Assembly (NCBI GenBank): GCA_003550325.1
Contig: QKWP01000433.1
Location: 252,379-316,378 of the forward strand
Direction of reading: 5' to 3'
Length of the DNA: 64,000 nt
Source of the DNA: Gigaspora rosea
Taxonomy: Eukaryota > Glomeromycota > Glomeromycetes > Diversisporales > Gigasporaceae
Shown piece by piece: positions 11,526-23,394 of this stretch. Position 1 is the first letter of the stretch. Each line of letters begins with the position of its first letter. Below the pieces are notes generated by a model. That model ran no database searches and was not told the DNA's origin. It saw nothing but the letters and a program-made list of their open reading frames with translations. Position numbers and translations under genes: made by a program.

Positions 11526-12277
11526 TGACCAATAAAATATTAAATTGTGCTATCTATCTTTCAACAAACTCCTCTATAACACATCTGTATATTTTGAATC
11601 TTAAATTTTTATCAAAATTCTGTTGTTTCTTATAAAATTTCGTCGGTCTTTTCTTCGTCAGGCCGATCGGATGTCTCCGGGTGAGTATCAAAAAAAAAAA
11701 ATAGATATAGTACGTATGATGATTAACAAAAATTAAGTTCGCATGGACTAATTAATTCCATTAACTAGTTGATTAACAAAAATGAAAACTAGAAAACTCA
11801 ATATATCCATATTTAGAAGAGAGCATGAATCAAAAAAGTTAACTACTTTCAATAATAAATAAAAACGGTAAAAGTAAATTTCCTTGTTTGAATATTACGT
11901 GAAAATTGCTTTGATGATCATATATAGAAATGAAATGATCAATATTTTGGGCGTTCTCAAGTCATAGAAAGAAGTTTGTCTGTTTTCTATTTAATTTATG
12001 TCAAAGAAAAATGTTAGATAATGAAAAAAGATAATTGATATTTCCACACCCTAATCTCTGTAAAAAAAACTATTATACTACTATAATAAATATATGCATA
12101 AATAAGGTTAATTTATGGAAACCTAAAAAAAAAAAAAAAAAAATTCAGAGTGCTTAACATTTTGATCAACAAACTTTTGTCCAAACCTCTTTTTTTTTTT
12201 TGAGTTGATTTTTCGTTTTGCATTACCGGATATTTATTTTTTAATTTACTGTAAATTAATAAAAGAAAGTTCATATC
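11526..12277. other. Non-coding spacer
   Basis: No gene seen. At 11729-11752 the phrase AAAATTAAGTTCGCATGGAC resembles one end of the CACGCAAAGTTAATT family, so a worn copy may be present. Confidence 0.35.
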
Positions 12278-12522
12278 TAAGGTTATGCAAGGTTAATTTT
12301 CTTTTTGCACAGCAAGGAATCAAACAATTGGGTCGGCTTTTTTCCGCAAGTCCAATCGGACAATTATGGGAAATTAAAATCTCCATCGGGTGACACCGGA
12401 TACAATAGCGGAAAAAATAAATGCCAAAATCGAATAATTGGCACAATTGAATCTAAAAAATAAAGAAAAAAAAAAGAGTAGGCAGGTAATGCAAAATGAA
12501 AAATTAACTTTGCGTGGGCTAA
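12278..12522. mobile_element. CACGCAAAGTTAATT-family element
   Basis: The left end CTAAGGTTATGCAAGGTTAA and the right end TTAACTTTGCGTGGGCTAA are inverted copies. The interior (AAGTCCAATCGGACAATTAT, then GGGAAATTAAAATCTCCATC, then GGGTGACACCGGA) matches, in reverse, the interior of the element at 31855-32022. Non-coding; open frames on both strands are incidental. Confidence 0.6.
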
Positions 12523-13189
12523 TATTGATGCACAATATAATAATTAAATTATATAGGGTGTTATATTCTGAGAAAAATCGGATTTATCTACAAATAATCA
12601 TATAGTACATACAAAATTTTTACTTCAAGTTCATTTGGCGGATCTTTTTACTATATAATTAGCGCTTATTGCTTATGACAAACTTTTTTTATTGAGTAGA
12701 TATCTATTCAAAAAAATTTTTAAAAAAATTGCAAAAAAGGGCTATTTTAATACGTAACACCCATATCTGATACAATAACTACTAGAATTATAAATAATGC
12801 AATAAGCGCAATTAGAAATATATTTATTTTGATATATATTTTCTTTACTAAATGAAACAAGTAAAATAAAAAGTTATTGCAAAATATTATACTTATTACT
12901 AATTTTGAAATGAATGACACTAAAAAAATCTTTTAATATTTTATACGTAATGGCTTAAAATCATTAGTAGCAAAAAATTATTTTTGAATACTTTAAATAT
13001 GCTAACATATTTAAAATATTAAAAAAGGGTTTTGCTGATTTTGAATTAGTATACGAAATATATTAGATTAAATAATTTTTTTAGTGTAAACCATTTCAAA
13101 AATATTAATATTAATAGGACGGATTTAAAAAGCATAAAAAATTACATTAAAATAACTAAGATTACATGATTTAATTTTAAGAAAAAATT
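12523..13189. other. A+T-rich 3' flank of the P450 pseudogene
   Basis: No gene or recognised repeat. Very high A+T with A runs. Confidence 0.4.
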
Positions 13190-14910
13190 TTAATAATCTA
13201 CTTTTGAAACCAATAAATCAATTCCAGGATCAGGTCTAACTACAACAAGAGCTTTACTTTCAAAAGTAAAACCTTCAACTAATTTAAATTCAAAATTTCT
13301 AATAATTATAGATAAAATTGATTTAAATTCTAATTGAGCCATTTTCATTCCTAAGCAAATTATTGGACCAGCACCAAACGGGAAGAAATTAAGATTTGAT
13401 ATTTTTGATTTGATTTCTGGATCAAGTCACCGAGATGGATTTAAATAGTCAGCATCATCACCCCAAATTAGAGGGTCATGATGGACTGCATAAGTTGAAA
13501 TAAGTTGAAATTATTAATGGAGTATTCTAAAAGAACAATTTTAGAGATATATACTATTAATATCAGATAAATTGAGTTATGAAAAGTTATTTAGGAAAAT
13601 ACCTTTGGTACAAGATATCCATTCATGGTCTCATCTTTTAAATTATAACGAATAAGCGCAGGCACTATAAATAAAAGAGAGATAGAGATTAATAAATCGA
13701 ATAGATTGAAGAGATAGAATAAAATATAAATGAATAAATCGAATAAATTGTAGGATAAAATAGATATTGAATTATACCAGGCGAAGCGACCCTTAAAGTT
13801 TCTATTAAGACACTTTCTAAATATTTTAAATGATCAATTTCATCAAAAGTTGGAACATGATCACGATCAGTAAATACGTCCACCAATTCTTTACGAAGAC
13901 TATCCTGAGCATCAGGATATTTTGCAAGAAAGTATAGTGCCCAAGATAATGCACTACTAGTTGTTTCATGTCCAGCTATGAGTAATGTCATAACCTTTGT
14001 ATTTAACAAATAAGTTATATAATTTAAATAAAAAAATTTTTATAAATTAATATATTTTAATAATTTAAACAAAATTTCTACCTGACTAACTAATTCATTA
14101 TGTGTCAATTGTTCGTCAGCAGGTAAATTCTAATTTGCTTTTACTAACAAAGACAATAAATCTTTTCCTTGAATAGGTGCTTTTTTTTGTTCAACAACCA
14201 GTTTCTCGGAAATTTTATTAATTATTTTAATAGAATTAAAAAATCGGATATCTCTTTCAATGGAAGTTTCATAATAAACGGAAAGTGGGCTAAAAATTCA
14301 TAACTAAGGGTGAAGGACTGTCGTCTATTAATGAATGATATGCTTGAGATAATTCAGAATCCGAAGTAGTAGAATTGAATTCGTAATTAAATCCTATTAA
14401 ATAATTTATTATTAGAACTGACTTTGGTAAAAACCTAACATATAGAAGAATATGGATTAGCGCATACCAACAAGACCAATAATATCTAAAGTTATGTTTG
14501 GAACTAATGCGGTTATCGCAATTCTTTCCTCTTTCTTGTTACCAATTTGTTCCATCCAGATATCTTTTAATTTATGACCAGCTTGAACAAATGTTGGAAC
14601 CATTTCCTTAAAATTAAATAAATTGGAATCATTTAAATATAATTATGATGATTAATTTTTTTTAACAGTTATTAGATAATAATTGTAAAAGAGTACCTTG
14701 ATATTGACAAAAGCGAATGAAGGATTCATCATTTTTCTTTGTCGTTTATGAGAATCTCCATTCGCAAGTAGAATACCTTCACCAAAAACTTCCTTTGCTA
14801 CATTTTCGTTTACGAACGACCTTAAATAATCATAAGGACGGTTTACCAATATTTTTTGGATAAGTTTTGAATCGGCAATCAAAATATAGGGTTTGTTTAA
14901 TAAGTATGTA
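13190..14910 (-). pseudogene. Cytochrome P450 pseudogene, 5'-truncated
   Basis: P450s are heme-thiolate monooxygenases, usually anchored in the endoplasmic reticulum. Six exon remnants can be followed on the minus strand: about 14910-14697, 14606-14468, 14393-14082, 13994-13778, 13664-13603 and 13526-13190, joined by GT-AG introns in matching phases. They carry DSHKRQRKMMNPSF (C-helix region), AGHETTS (I helix), ETLR (K helix, ExxR), NPSR-stop-LDPE and the heme loop FGAGPIICLG. Damage: the 5' membrane anchor and first part are absent; two frameshifts lie in exon 3; an in-frame TAG (AN-stop-NLPADEQ) and a TGA in place of the expected Trp after NPSR; a 10-bp tandem duplication (ATTTCAACTT twice) shifts the last exon; the heme-loop Arg (FxxGxRxC) is Ile. 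The heme Cys remains. A functional enzyme is not possible. The subfamily cannot be assigned. Confidence 0.92.
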
Positions 14911-15450
14911 ATATTGATCATGCATCGATTAATATCGCAAAATTTGTCCAATCGGGCAAATGATTGGCTGACAGTGCCGCGCAGCGGCACATTTCAGCCA
15001 ATCATTTACACGATTGGACAAATTTTACGATATTTATCAACGCATGACTCAATATTTATGTTATCCGGCAATTATGATCATGATTCTCAAGTCGTGATTG
15101 GCTAATGAGTTTTAATTTTTTGAATAACATGATTACGTCATAAAACATAAAAAAATAACAATAAGAAATTTTTTCATGATCATAAGAGTTTGCCGGATAA
15201 CTTATAAATATTGGGCAAAAATTGTAGAATAACGGTAATTTGGCAATGATCACGTGCCGCTCTGCGGCACGTGTAGCCAATCATTTGCCAAATTATTGTA
15301 TTCGACAATTTGCTCAATATTGGTGTTATCCAGCAATTTATGATCATGATTGGTAGGGAGTTGCTCGCTGAGTTTTAATTTAAATGACCATGTTTACGTC
15401 ATAACACATGAAAAAATAACAGTTTTCATGATCATATGAGTTTTTCGGGG
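14911..15450. mobile_element. Cluster of four alternating palindromic elements
   Basis: Two families alternate. Family B (14911-15053 and 15209-15321) has ends of the form ATATTGA and a G+C-rich hairpin core (AGTGCCGCGCAGCGGCAC in the first copy, GTGCCGCTCTGCGGCAC in the second) between AATGATTGGC and GCCAATCATT. Family A (15054-15208 and 15322-15450) has arms GTTATCCGGCAA and TTGCCGGATAAC around TGATCATGA. The first B copy abuts the recognisable P450 sequence exactly where the P450 5' part goes missing. Non-coding. Element borders are approximate. Confidence 0.65.
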
Positions 15451-15901
15451 TATTGATTCATTTTTATAATACGAGAAGTCAAGATACTGTGAATGAATAT
15501 TCCTTAGTATGTTACGAAATTAGGTTTTTAAATGAGAGTCATATCACTTTTTCATTATAATTTATGTTTTTGTTTTCTTTTTTACGTCAGTATTCTCTTG
15601 CGTATGTGATTATTAAGTTATAATAATGTATTATTATTTTTTGTTGAACAGAGATCCCGATAATCATATGATGCATTGAATGACTACCGTCCCAAATTAG
15701 GAAATCAATTCCGATATTGCATTGAATATATTTTTAAATTACGTATATTTTAATTCGTTAAGGCATTTAATATAGCAAAATGCCTTCCCATCATTTTATA
15801 TTAATACCCCAATGTAGGTTTAGATTGCCGTTTCTTCTGCTTTTCACCACAATTTGATTGGATGATCATCTCATGATTTTCCCCTGCTTTTAGTATTTTC
15901 A
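15451..15901. other. Non-coding spacer
   Basis: Searched for the missing P450 5' exons on the minus strand; nothing resembling a P450 N-terminus was seen. No other gene. Confidence 0.4.
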
Positions 15902-16182
15902 GGGTTATCGGGTTGCTAATTTGCGTATGTAGCGAATAAAAAAAAATTTAACGAACTCTGTGATTCACATATCGTACTTTAATAATATCAAAGTAATCCT
16001 TTTTATCCTCAGCTTTTATATTATACTTTCTTTTATTAGATAAATTATTGGTAAATTGTCATATAAAAGCTGTGCGATTAAAATGAATGAACTTGGTATT
16101 ATTAAAGTACGATGCACAAGCCACATGTTCGTTAAATTTGTTTTGTTTGTTACATAACACAAATTAGCCGCCCAAGATGACC
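15902..16182. mobile_element. Long-inverted-repeat element (about 80-bp arms)
   Basis: The left arm runs GCTAATTTGCG, ATTTAACGAAC and ATCGTACTTTAATAAT; the right arm is its diverged complement ending GCACAAGCCACATGTTCGTT, CACAAATTAGCCGCCC. The arms are about 80 bp around a short A+T-rich centre. No coding capacity. No target duplication could be fixed. Confidence 0.6.
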
Positions 16183-16754
16183 TTGCACGATAAACTGTAT
16201 AAAAGATTCAATGAATTATGTAAAAATGCCGGAATCCTAATTTTGGACCAGGAACGATGATTGCCGCAATAAACTAATGCGATAAAAGTTAATTATGCAT
16301 TTTTATGCGCATATATTTTTTCACAATTGTGTAAAAAACATTGTTTATTAAGGGAATGGCTTAAAGAAAAATAAAGGAAGTAAGCTAATGTAGTGCGGAA
16401 GAGACCTTTATTCGAGTAATCAGAAACTTACCTCCTAGTAATTATTAGAGTTAAACCGGTTAAACGTAAACGCTCTCCCATCTTAACCGTTAATAGTTAC
16501 AATATTAACGAGTATTAACGAGGGTGAAGTGTATTTGTATAAGCATTTGATGATCCTTTTTAAAAATTGATAGTTTATTTTAATTCTATAAACTTTGTAT
16601 AATTAAATAAAAAAAGTTACATTGAGTTTGAACTGGTAGTTATTGGGAAAACTTTATTTAAAGTTTTTATCGTCAAATGTTGTTTACACAAAATACCATT
16701 TTTTTGATTGGCTGAGCACGAGAAGATCGTCGATGAACATTACGTAGTATGTTG
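16183..16754. other. Non-coding spacer
   Basis: No gene seen. Short phrases AACCGGTTAAACGTAAACG and TTAACCGTTAATAG at 16453-16495 suggest a decayed palindrome. Confidence 0.35.
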
Positions 16755-16860
16755 CTCAATTGAGTGAAAATGGGACATTGGTCTATCATTGATTATTTAT
16801 TTAAATAATAAATGCTAAACCAATGTCCCACTTTCTCTTGGCGTCACTCAAATTCGGGTC
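16755..16860. mobile_element. Foldback element, ATGGGACATTGG type
   Basis: Arms TTGAGTGAAAATGGGACATT and AATGTCCCACTTTCTCTTGG, ending in CACTCAA, face each other across an A+T-rich centre. The diverged palindrome at 10105-10205 shares the arm pattern. Confidence 0.6.
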
Positions 16861-16879
16861 ATTACATCATATGATCATC

Positions 16880-18300
16880 GGAATCAGTTATTAAGCTCTT
16901 CACAGGAAATTAATCATTCACTTGCCTTAAGTTATTCATGATCATCACTATTATAGCTTTCACGCTCCAGGAATATCCCACAAAGATTTACGGCCATACT
17001 GGAAATTATAATGAAGATGATCATGAAGATTAATAAATGATGAATTTGAAATCTGAAGCTCTATACTTTTTAGATTCATGCATTTAACTATTTATTATGC
17101 AATTCACCATTCATGAACATAGGTATCTCGACGTATCAAGTTACCTTTGAAAAATAGGTGTGCAAAAATTTAACATACAAACTTAAAAACAATCATACAT
17201 TTTAACCACATGAAATTTGCCTCACAGATGATATTAAGTATTTAGTCCGAAATATTCGAGAATGTATTAAGCTAGCGGCTAAATAATTAATTAATAAAAA
17301 ATTAATTAAGCGATTTCAACTCTTGAATGTAAAAAAATAAATAAATAAATAAAATAAAAACTTTTAAAATAAAAAAAATATGAATAAAAATTAAATTAAG
17401 CATGGATATTTGGACATGACTAACTATTAGTTCATATTACGTTTTTTACTGCGGAGTATGACTAAGGTGACATTGCAGTTTAAATAAGCATCATGGTTAC
17501 ATTTTATAGTGACTTAATTTTTTTATGCCTATGAGAAATTATTATTATTTAGTGTTTATTTTGCAGTCTTTTCAAATTTTTTGTTTAAGTGTAAGGGGTT
17601 GCACAGCATTACTAATACCTTGCAAGATATAAACATTCAATATCCTATTTTATAAATTTATACAAATCAAATGATGTATGAATATATATAGATAAAATTT
17701 TTTAAAATTTTAAAATTTATAATTAATAACTTGATCATGTTCATTTAATCATTATTCATTTGCTTAATGTCCGGAGCGTAAGACAGAAACCAATTTATAT
17801 GTATAAAGTAATGCATTTCCACTAATGATGGATACTTTATGATATCTGCATAAAAATCACAGGTAAAAAAAGATTATTTGTTAACTAAATAATAACCAGT
17901 AATATATGGTACAAATTATATCTTATTTACTCATCAGAAAATTTTATATATAGATATATATCAATTACTAACTGGGTAAGATATATATTGATACTCAATA
18001 CCCCTGCTGATTTCTATCAATAGTAAAAGTAATCGATATATATCTGATATAGATATTAATCGATATATATCTGATATGATATCAATTAATAATTATTATA
18101 TTCACATAATTATACTTTTTGCAAATTTTTAAATATTTTATATGTTTTTGCAAGTTTTTGCAAGTTTTCACAATTTAATATAAAATTTTTTTTTATTTAT
18201 TATTACTATATAATATTTTATATTATTAAATATACAATTTTTGCAAGTTTTCACAATTTAATATAAAATTTTGTTTTTTTATTTATTATTATTATATATT
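16880..18300. other. A+T-rich spacer with short tandem phrases
   Basis: No gene. Repeats of ATCGATATATATCTGATAT at 18033-18085 and a duplicated TTTTGCAAGTTTTCACAATT (18158 and 18240) are the only structure noted. Confidence 0.4.
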
Positions 18301-18304
18301 ATAT

Positions 18305-18600
18305 TTTATTTACTAAATTACACCACTAGTGTTCAACATCACAATGATTTTTACTAATCAAATTTTTTAAATGCTATGTAATGTAAAGATCAGGTGTAAT
18401 ATAAAACTTTGTTGTTTTGCTATTTTTTTTAAAAAATACCTTATAACTCAAAATTTTATCTATGAAACCACTTTTTTTTTAAAAAAAAATTCTATACAAA
18501 ATTTTACTATATACTATGCTTACCCTAACCTCTAACTATTAGTCCAACTTAAGGGTATAGTGTAATACAATATAAATATAAATGGAATTATTTGTTGTAC
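18305..18600. mobile_element. ATCAGGTGTAATGT-family element, copy 2
   Basis: Contains AAAGATCAGGTGTAATATAA, a TATGAAACCACTTTT block, AAAATTTTACTATATACTA and a CCCTAACCTCTAAC tract, in the order seen in the other copies. Non-coding; ends approximate. Confidence 0.5.
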
Positions 18601-18899
18601 ATACAAAAATCAGCAGTTTATATAAACAAAGTTAGAATAATTTTAACATTAAATTAAATTAGTTGAAACCAATTTAAAAATTGATTTTTAATTTTATGTA
18701 AATATAAACAAGAATATTTTAATATATTTTTTAACCTTCCTGTCGATCACTTGTACAAAATTCTGAACAAAAGAAAAACAAAAAATTTTCATTAGTAAAA
18801 GACGAAGCAGCTAGTAATACTGGTTTTTATAAAGGTCAACCTTTCTTGTGTTGTCGGTGACTCCTTTATATATTCGGCACGCAAGCCAAAAGCGTCAGT

Positions 18900-19856
18900 T
18901 GTGCAAGATAACTGGCAGTGGGTGCCCTTGGTACAAGAAATTCTGGTGTAAGTTAAAAAAGAAAACTTTCGTTGACGAAGGTGATTATAGCTTGGCTAGG
19001 TGGTGAACTAAGAAAAATGAGTCTTTCATTACTTTCTTTAAGGTTTTTGGTTACAAGAACTTATTCAACTATATACCCACTATCATATTCTCGCTGGAAG
19101 TCAGTTTTGCTAGAATTTTTGACGAAAAGTAGGAAATTCGGCGTACCCCCTCCAAAAGATCGGCATTGTTGTTTCTATCCTAATCGGGAAGAAGGCATGC
19201 AGGTGGATAAACAGGAATGGACACGTAATAGAATGTGACGCAATGGAGTAGGCAGATCTACGGAGATTAAATTCCAGAATGTTCTTTTAGTTTTCTTTTT
19301 TATGTACATATAATACTTTGGCGAGGCGTTTCCTTGCGCAGTATTATATAATTTTTATCATTGATTTCAGATTTAGGTTTATTTCTATTTCTGTTTTCTC
19401 TTTTTCTTTTCAGTTTTTTGTTTTCATTTTGTTAGCTTTCCGTCATTAGTGATAGAATTTTTCTTCGTTTCTTTCATCTTGTAGTCATTTTATTTTGTTT
19501 GTTTTTTGGTATATCATTTATGGTTTGTAGTGTTTCCCTCTTTTTTTCATTACCCTTTTATTTTCTTAGCTACAATGTTCTTCTTGTATGGTTTGGTTAT
19601 CCTCACCATTGACGCTAGGTGAGAGGAATTTGAAGAGAAATCCTATGTCGCTCTTTGACGGGGCTAACAAAATTGTCTGTCTTATTAGTAAGGCAGTGCG
19701 ATAGGTTGCACTAAGGTGCTCTAGAAGTATTCGAGTGATGCCAGACCTGCTATAGATAGAGTATTGATAATAAGTAATTAACATAGTTTAGTTATATTAT
19801 AATCTAATATCTAATAAAGGTACCGACAAGACTGTCAAAGAGTTAAAAAAAAAATA
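18900..19856 (+). mobile_element. 5'-truncated LINE (non-LTR retrotransposon) 3' end, copy A
   Basis: The sequence ends with CTAATAAAGG, a polyadenylation-like signal, followed about 30 nt later by an A run at 19843-19853, as expected for a retroposed 3' end. The 3' UTR words CAGTGCGATAGGTTGCA and GTATTCGAGTGATGCCAGAC recur in related form in the minus-strand copy at 50455-50680. Base composition is visibly less A+T-rich than the surroundings. An open frame at 18972-19238 may be the tail of the element's polyprotein, but no domain was recognised. The left edge is uncertain. Confidence 0.5.
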
Positions 19857-20165
19857 TATATATATATATATTTCAATTTTTCAATACTATAAAATTTTGT
19901 GAGGAGTTGTTAATTTTTATGAAGAGATCTATATAAATAATTAACTCTGATTGGTTAGAATCTATGTAAATCATATGATCATCATATGATTTGTTATGAT
20001 TTGCATAATTTGCAACGTAATTACTATTAAAAATGATCTACATTATACTCTATCTTTAATATTTATTAAATTTAATTTTGTTTTATTTTTTTGTTTATTT
20101 TGATTTTTATATTGTACCACATACTGGTGTTGAACACCAGTAGTGTGATTTAGTAAAACTATTAA
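19857..20165. other. Partial copy of the TTAA-type element end
   Basis: AATAATTAACTCTGATTGGT, then AATCATATGATCATCATATG and TAATTACTATTAAAAATGATC resemble the right-hand ends of the elements at 20166-21015 and 58171-58536. The left end is missing. No gene. Confidence 0.4.
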
Positions 20166-21015
20166 GGGTAGGGTGAACGTAGATCAATTTTTATATGATC
20201 TAAGGGAGATGGGGATATTATGGACAGGTTAAAGTTTCTACTAATAAAACTTTTTAATAATCAAATAGATTTTTATACAATTTTTATGATTTGAACTATG
20301 CTTAATAAAGAATAAATTACTGTAAAAAAATCTTTATATCATATATAGTTTTAGATATAAATAATTAGTATACAAAATAGAACATAAAAACTAAATTTTA
20401 GAGAAAAGGGGTTTATTGTGGACACAGTGGATAATTTTTGATCTACTGGCCCGTTTTGGGTGATTTTACTACCAAAATGACCGTCTTAGTGAAACAATTC
20501 TAACAAGTACAAAATCGTTAAAAATCCAATCACGGGATCCCAAAATAATCAAAGGTTTATTATACAAAAATTTGCAGATTTACTAATTAAATTCAAATAT
20601 ATATAAAAATTTATATTTTGTATAAATAATAATATCTTGTGATCTAGTGATCAGAATTGGATGATTTTTATACCATTCAATTCGTCTCTCTGAGCTAAAT
20701 TTTATATAGAAATTAAACACATGCCCCTAATAAAACTTTTTAAATGTGACCAATTTTAACAAAAATTTGGTATCACGTAGAATGAGCCCTTATTTTCATA
20801 ATCGTGAAATTCTAGAACTCATAATATTTGAAAAAATCCACCTTTATATATTGATAAAAAAAACTTAGGTAGGCCTAAATTTACTTAGGTAGCACAAAAA
20901 ATTGCTAATTCTGATTGGTCAGATCACGTTGTTTACAATCCTGATTGGTCAATCATATGATTTAATATAATTGCAACGTGATTACTATTAGAAATGATCT
21001 ATGTTCACCCTACCC
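20166..21015. mobile_element. TTAA-flanked element, 850 bp
   Basis: Inverted ends GGGTAGGGTGAACGTAGATC and its complement GATCTATGTTCACCCTACCC; TTAA flanks both sides (20162-20165 and 21016-21019). A TTAA target is typical of piggyBac and Kolobok transposons. No transposase is encoded, so this is non-autonomous. The interior includes the dispersed block GACCGTCTTAGTGAAACAAT (20440-20560). Confidence 0.75.
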
Positions 21016-21119
21016 TTAAATATTACATATTTTATTATATATTATTATAAAAAAAAATGACAAAAAATAAACCCCAAAAAATGAAACCAAAAAAATAATA
21101 AAAAAAACAAACCTGAAAA

Positions 21120-21870
21120 AAATAAACTATTATATTCACTTATATTTGCTTATATTTACTCATATTCACTCATATTTGCTACTTCTTGCAAAGTGCCGAA
21201 GAAGTTAGAATTGGTGTTCTTGTAAAGTGACAGAAAAGTTAAGTCATTTTCTTGCAAAGTTCTGAAAGAAGTAAGGAATAAATAAAATAAAATAAAATTA
21301 AAAAATAAGTAAAAAAAACTAAACAAACAAAAAACAAAAAACAAACGCAAAAAAAATATTGAAAAAAACAAAAACAAAAAAAATAAACTATAAATTCACT
21401 TATATTTGCTTATATTTGCTTATATTCGCTCATATTCGCTACTTCTTGCAAAGTGCTTGGTATTCTTGTAAAGTGCCAGAAAAGTTAAATTGTTTTTTGC
21501 AAAGCTCTGAAAGAAGTAAGGAATAAATAAAATAAAATAATATTAAAAAAAAATAAGTAAAAAAAAAACAAACAAAAAGCAAACTAAATAAAAAAATAAA
21601 TGAAGCCCCAAATCTCCATTCCCTGAAGTAAGAGTTCATGTATTTCAATTCAGAAATCATCAAATATTTTTGCTAAAAAAAAATAAAGTGAAACCTTGCA
21701 AAATCTTGCAAAAACTTGTGAAAACTTGCATTCTTAAAATTTAGAAATTGCTAGAGAAATTAGTTGTGTGTTCTTGCAAAGTGTCGAAAGGCTGAGTTGG
21801 CTTGTGCAAAGTACCAAAAAATTTCTTGCAAAGTGCTAGAGAAGTTAGATTGGTATTTTTGTAAAGTATA
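21120..21870. repeat. Tandem duplication of about 265 bp, TTCTTGCAAAGTGC motif
   Basis: The stretch from CTCATATTTGCTACTTCTTG (21169) through AAGAAGTAAGGAATAAATAA is repeated from about 21427, and a shorter third copy of the TTCTTGCAAAGTGC phrase lies at 21820-21870. A-rich low complexity separates the units. No gene. Confidence 0.65.
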
Positions 21871-22650
21871 AAAATAAAATAAAAAAAAATTAAAAAACAA
21901 AAAAAAAAATAAAAATAAAAAAACATAAAGAAACAAAAAATGAAATAAAATCAAAATGAAAACAAAAAATAAAATGAAAACAAAAAGAAAACGAAAAAAC
22001 AATATAAAATTGATAGAAGATCTAAATTAACCCTCTTCAATCTTTTTCAGTGATCTGCCTCTGATCATTGCCTTTTTGGGGTAATCTGCTTCTGATTATT
22101 GCCCTGTTTGAGCATGTGCCAGTTGGATTATTAGTTTAGTACCTTGCTCATGACCTGTCACATTTCCTTTTAAGATAAAAAGAAAAGAATCTTCATAAAA
22201 CATTTTTATATATAGTATCAAGCTATCTAATCTATCTAATTAGTGCGCTCTGATATATATATCCGTGCATGTGCTCCTAAAAAAATTTTATAGAGTATGA
22301 GTTGTATTTATACTTTTTATTATAATGGGCTGTGTGAATCGTGCATGTGATAATTTTGTGAACTTGTTTTTTAGTTTAAAAATTTTTATTGTTAGTTTTA
22401 GAATGAGAAAATAAAGTATAAGATTATTTGATGTTTGATAGTATATGGTTGATTTTGCTTTGAGAGGTTTATTTCACACAAGACAAAAAAAACAAGTGAA
22501 TAGACACATGATTATGAGATATGTTGGGCTGGATGTGTCTAGATACTTTATTGATGCATTAGCATTTAAAGACTATTATGTTATCAGTAACACAAATTAT
22601 GCGATTTGAAGATTATATTATAAAATATGTAATTATGCTTTTAATTTTTT
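21871..22650. other. Non-coding spacer
   Basis: A-rich low complexity to about 22010, then a small duplicated phrase (ATCTGCCTCTGATCATTGCC / ATCTGCTTCTGATTATTGCC at 22054-22104). No gene seen. Confidence 0.4.
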
Positions 22651-22880
22651 TTTTTAAGTTTAGAGGCCGTGTGCTATGGCCGGGATTTTATTATGAGTTA
22701 TAGTGACGTAATATTTGTTACATAAATGAGGATACAACTAGCCACACATGCACTTTTGGTGCCTAATTTAAGTAGTCCGCCCGCAGGTTCTACACTAGCT
22801 GCTATACCTACAACCCAACTACGGGAATTGTCTATTTAAACCCTCTGGTTCATGGTCCTCCTATTACTACCAACGCACTA
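22650..22880. repeat. Dispersed repeat, truncated copy (CAACTACGGGAATTGTC type)
   Basis: TAATATTTGTTACATAAATG, AGTAGTCCGCCCGCAGGTTC, ACACTAGCTGCTATACC and CAACTACGGGAATTGTCTAT are matched in the same order by a more decayed copy starting near 23395. The copy stops abruptly near 22870. The family is known to me only as a recurrent Rhizophagus-type repeat; no protein was recognised. Confidence 0.55.
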
Positions 22881-23394
22881 CATTTAATAATTATGCTTTT
22901 AATTATTAAGTATGATTAATTTTTAATTTACTGATTAGTATAATGATAATTATTGTATTACTATTGCGATTAACAATTTATAATAAAATATTATCGTTTA
23001 ATATATTATAAATGACATATTGATACAAAAATGAAATAAGATTTAAAATTGTAGTATTAGCTATTAAAGTACACAACCTACAGCCAATCAGTGTACAATA
23101 TTTGAACAGATCCTAATAAATATACTGGATCGGATCATACTATCGGATCTCCACATGAATTGAATTTTGTCAGAACATATATTTTATGGATTTGGATCCA
23201 ATTTGATCTCTCAGATCCAAATCAAATCCAGATCCCAGATCAGATCTGCAGAACACTAAGTGTAATTAGTATATATAGTGCAAACAGTTTAGTCTTATAA
23301 ATTTATAGTAAACTTAAAATTGCAAAAGCTTTTTATCTAAAAGTTCAATTGCAAAAAAAAATTTATATATTTAAGTAGTATTTTTTTTTTGTAT

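Noticed and set aside
12205-12446. Open frames on both strands
   Set aside because: They run through an inverted-repeat miniature element and across its border.
18972-19238. 88-residue open frame
   Set aside because: Lies inside the LINE 3' fragment and has no recognised domain. It may be the polyprotein tail but cannot be called a gene.
23100-23265. GGATCC/AGATCT-rich stretch as an inverted-repeat element
   Set aside because: Complementary words are present but consistent ends and a target duplication could not be found.
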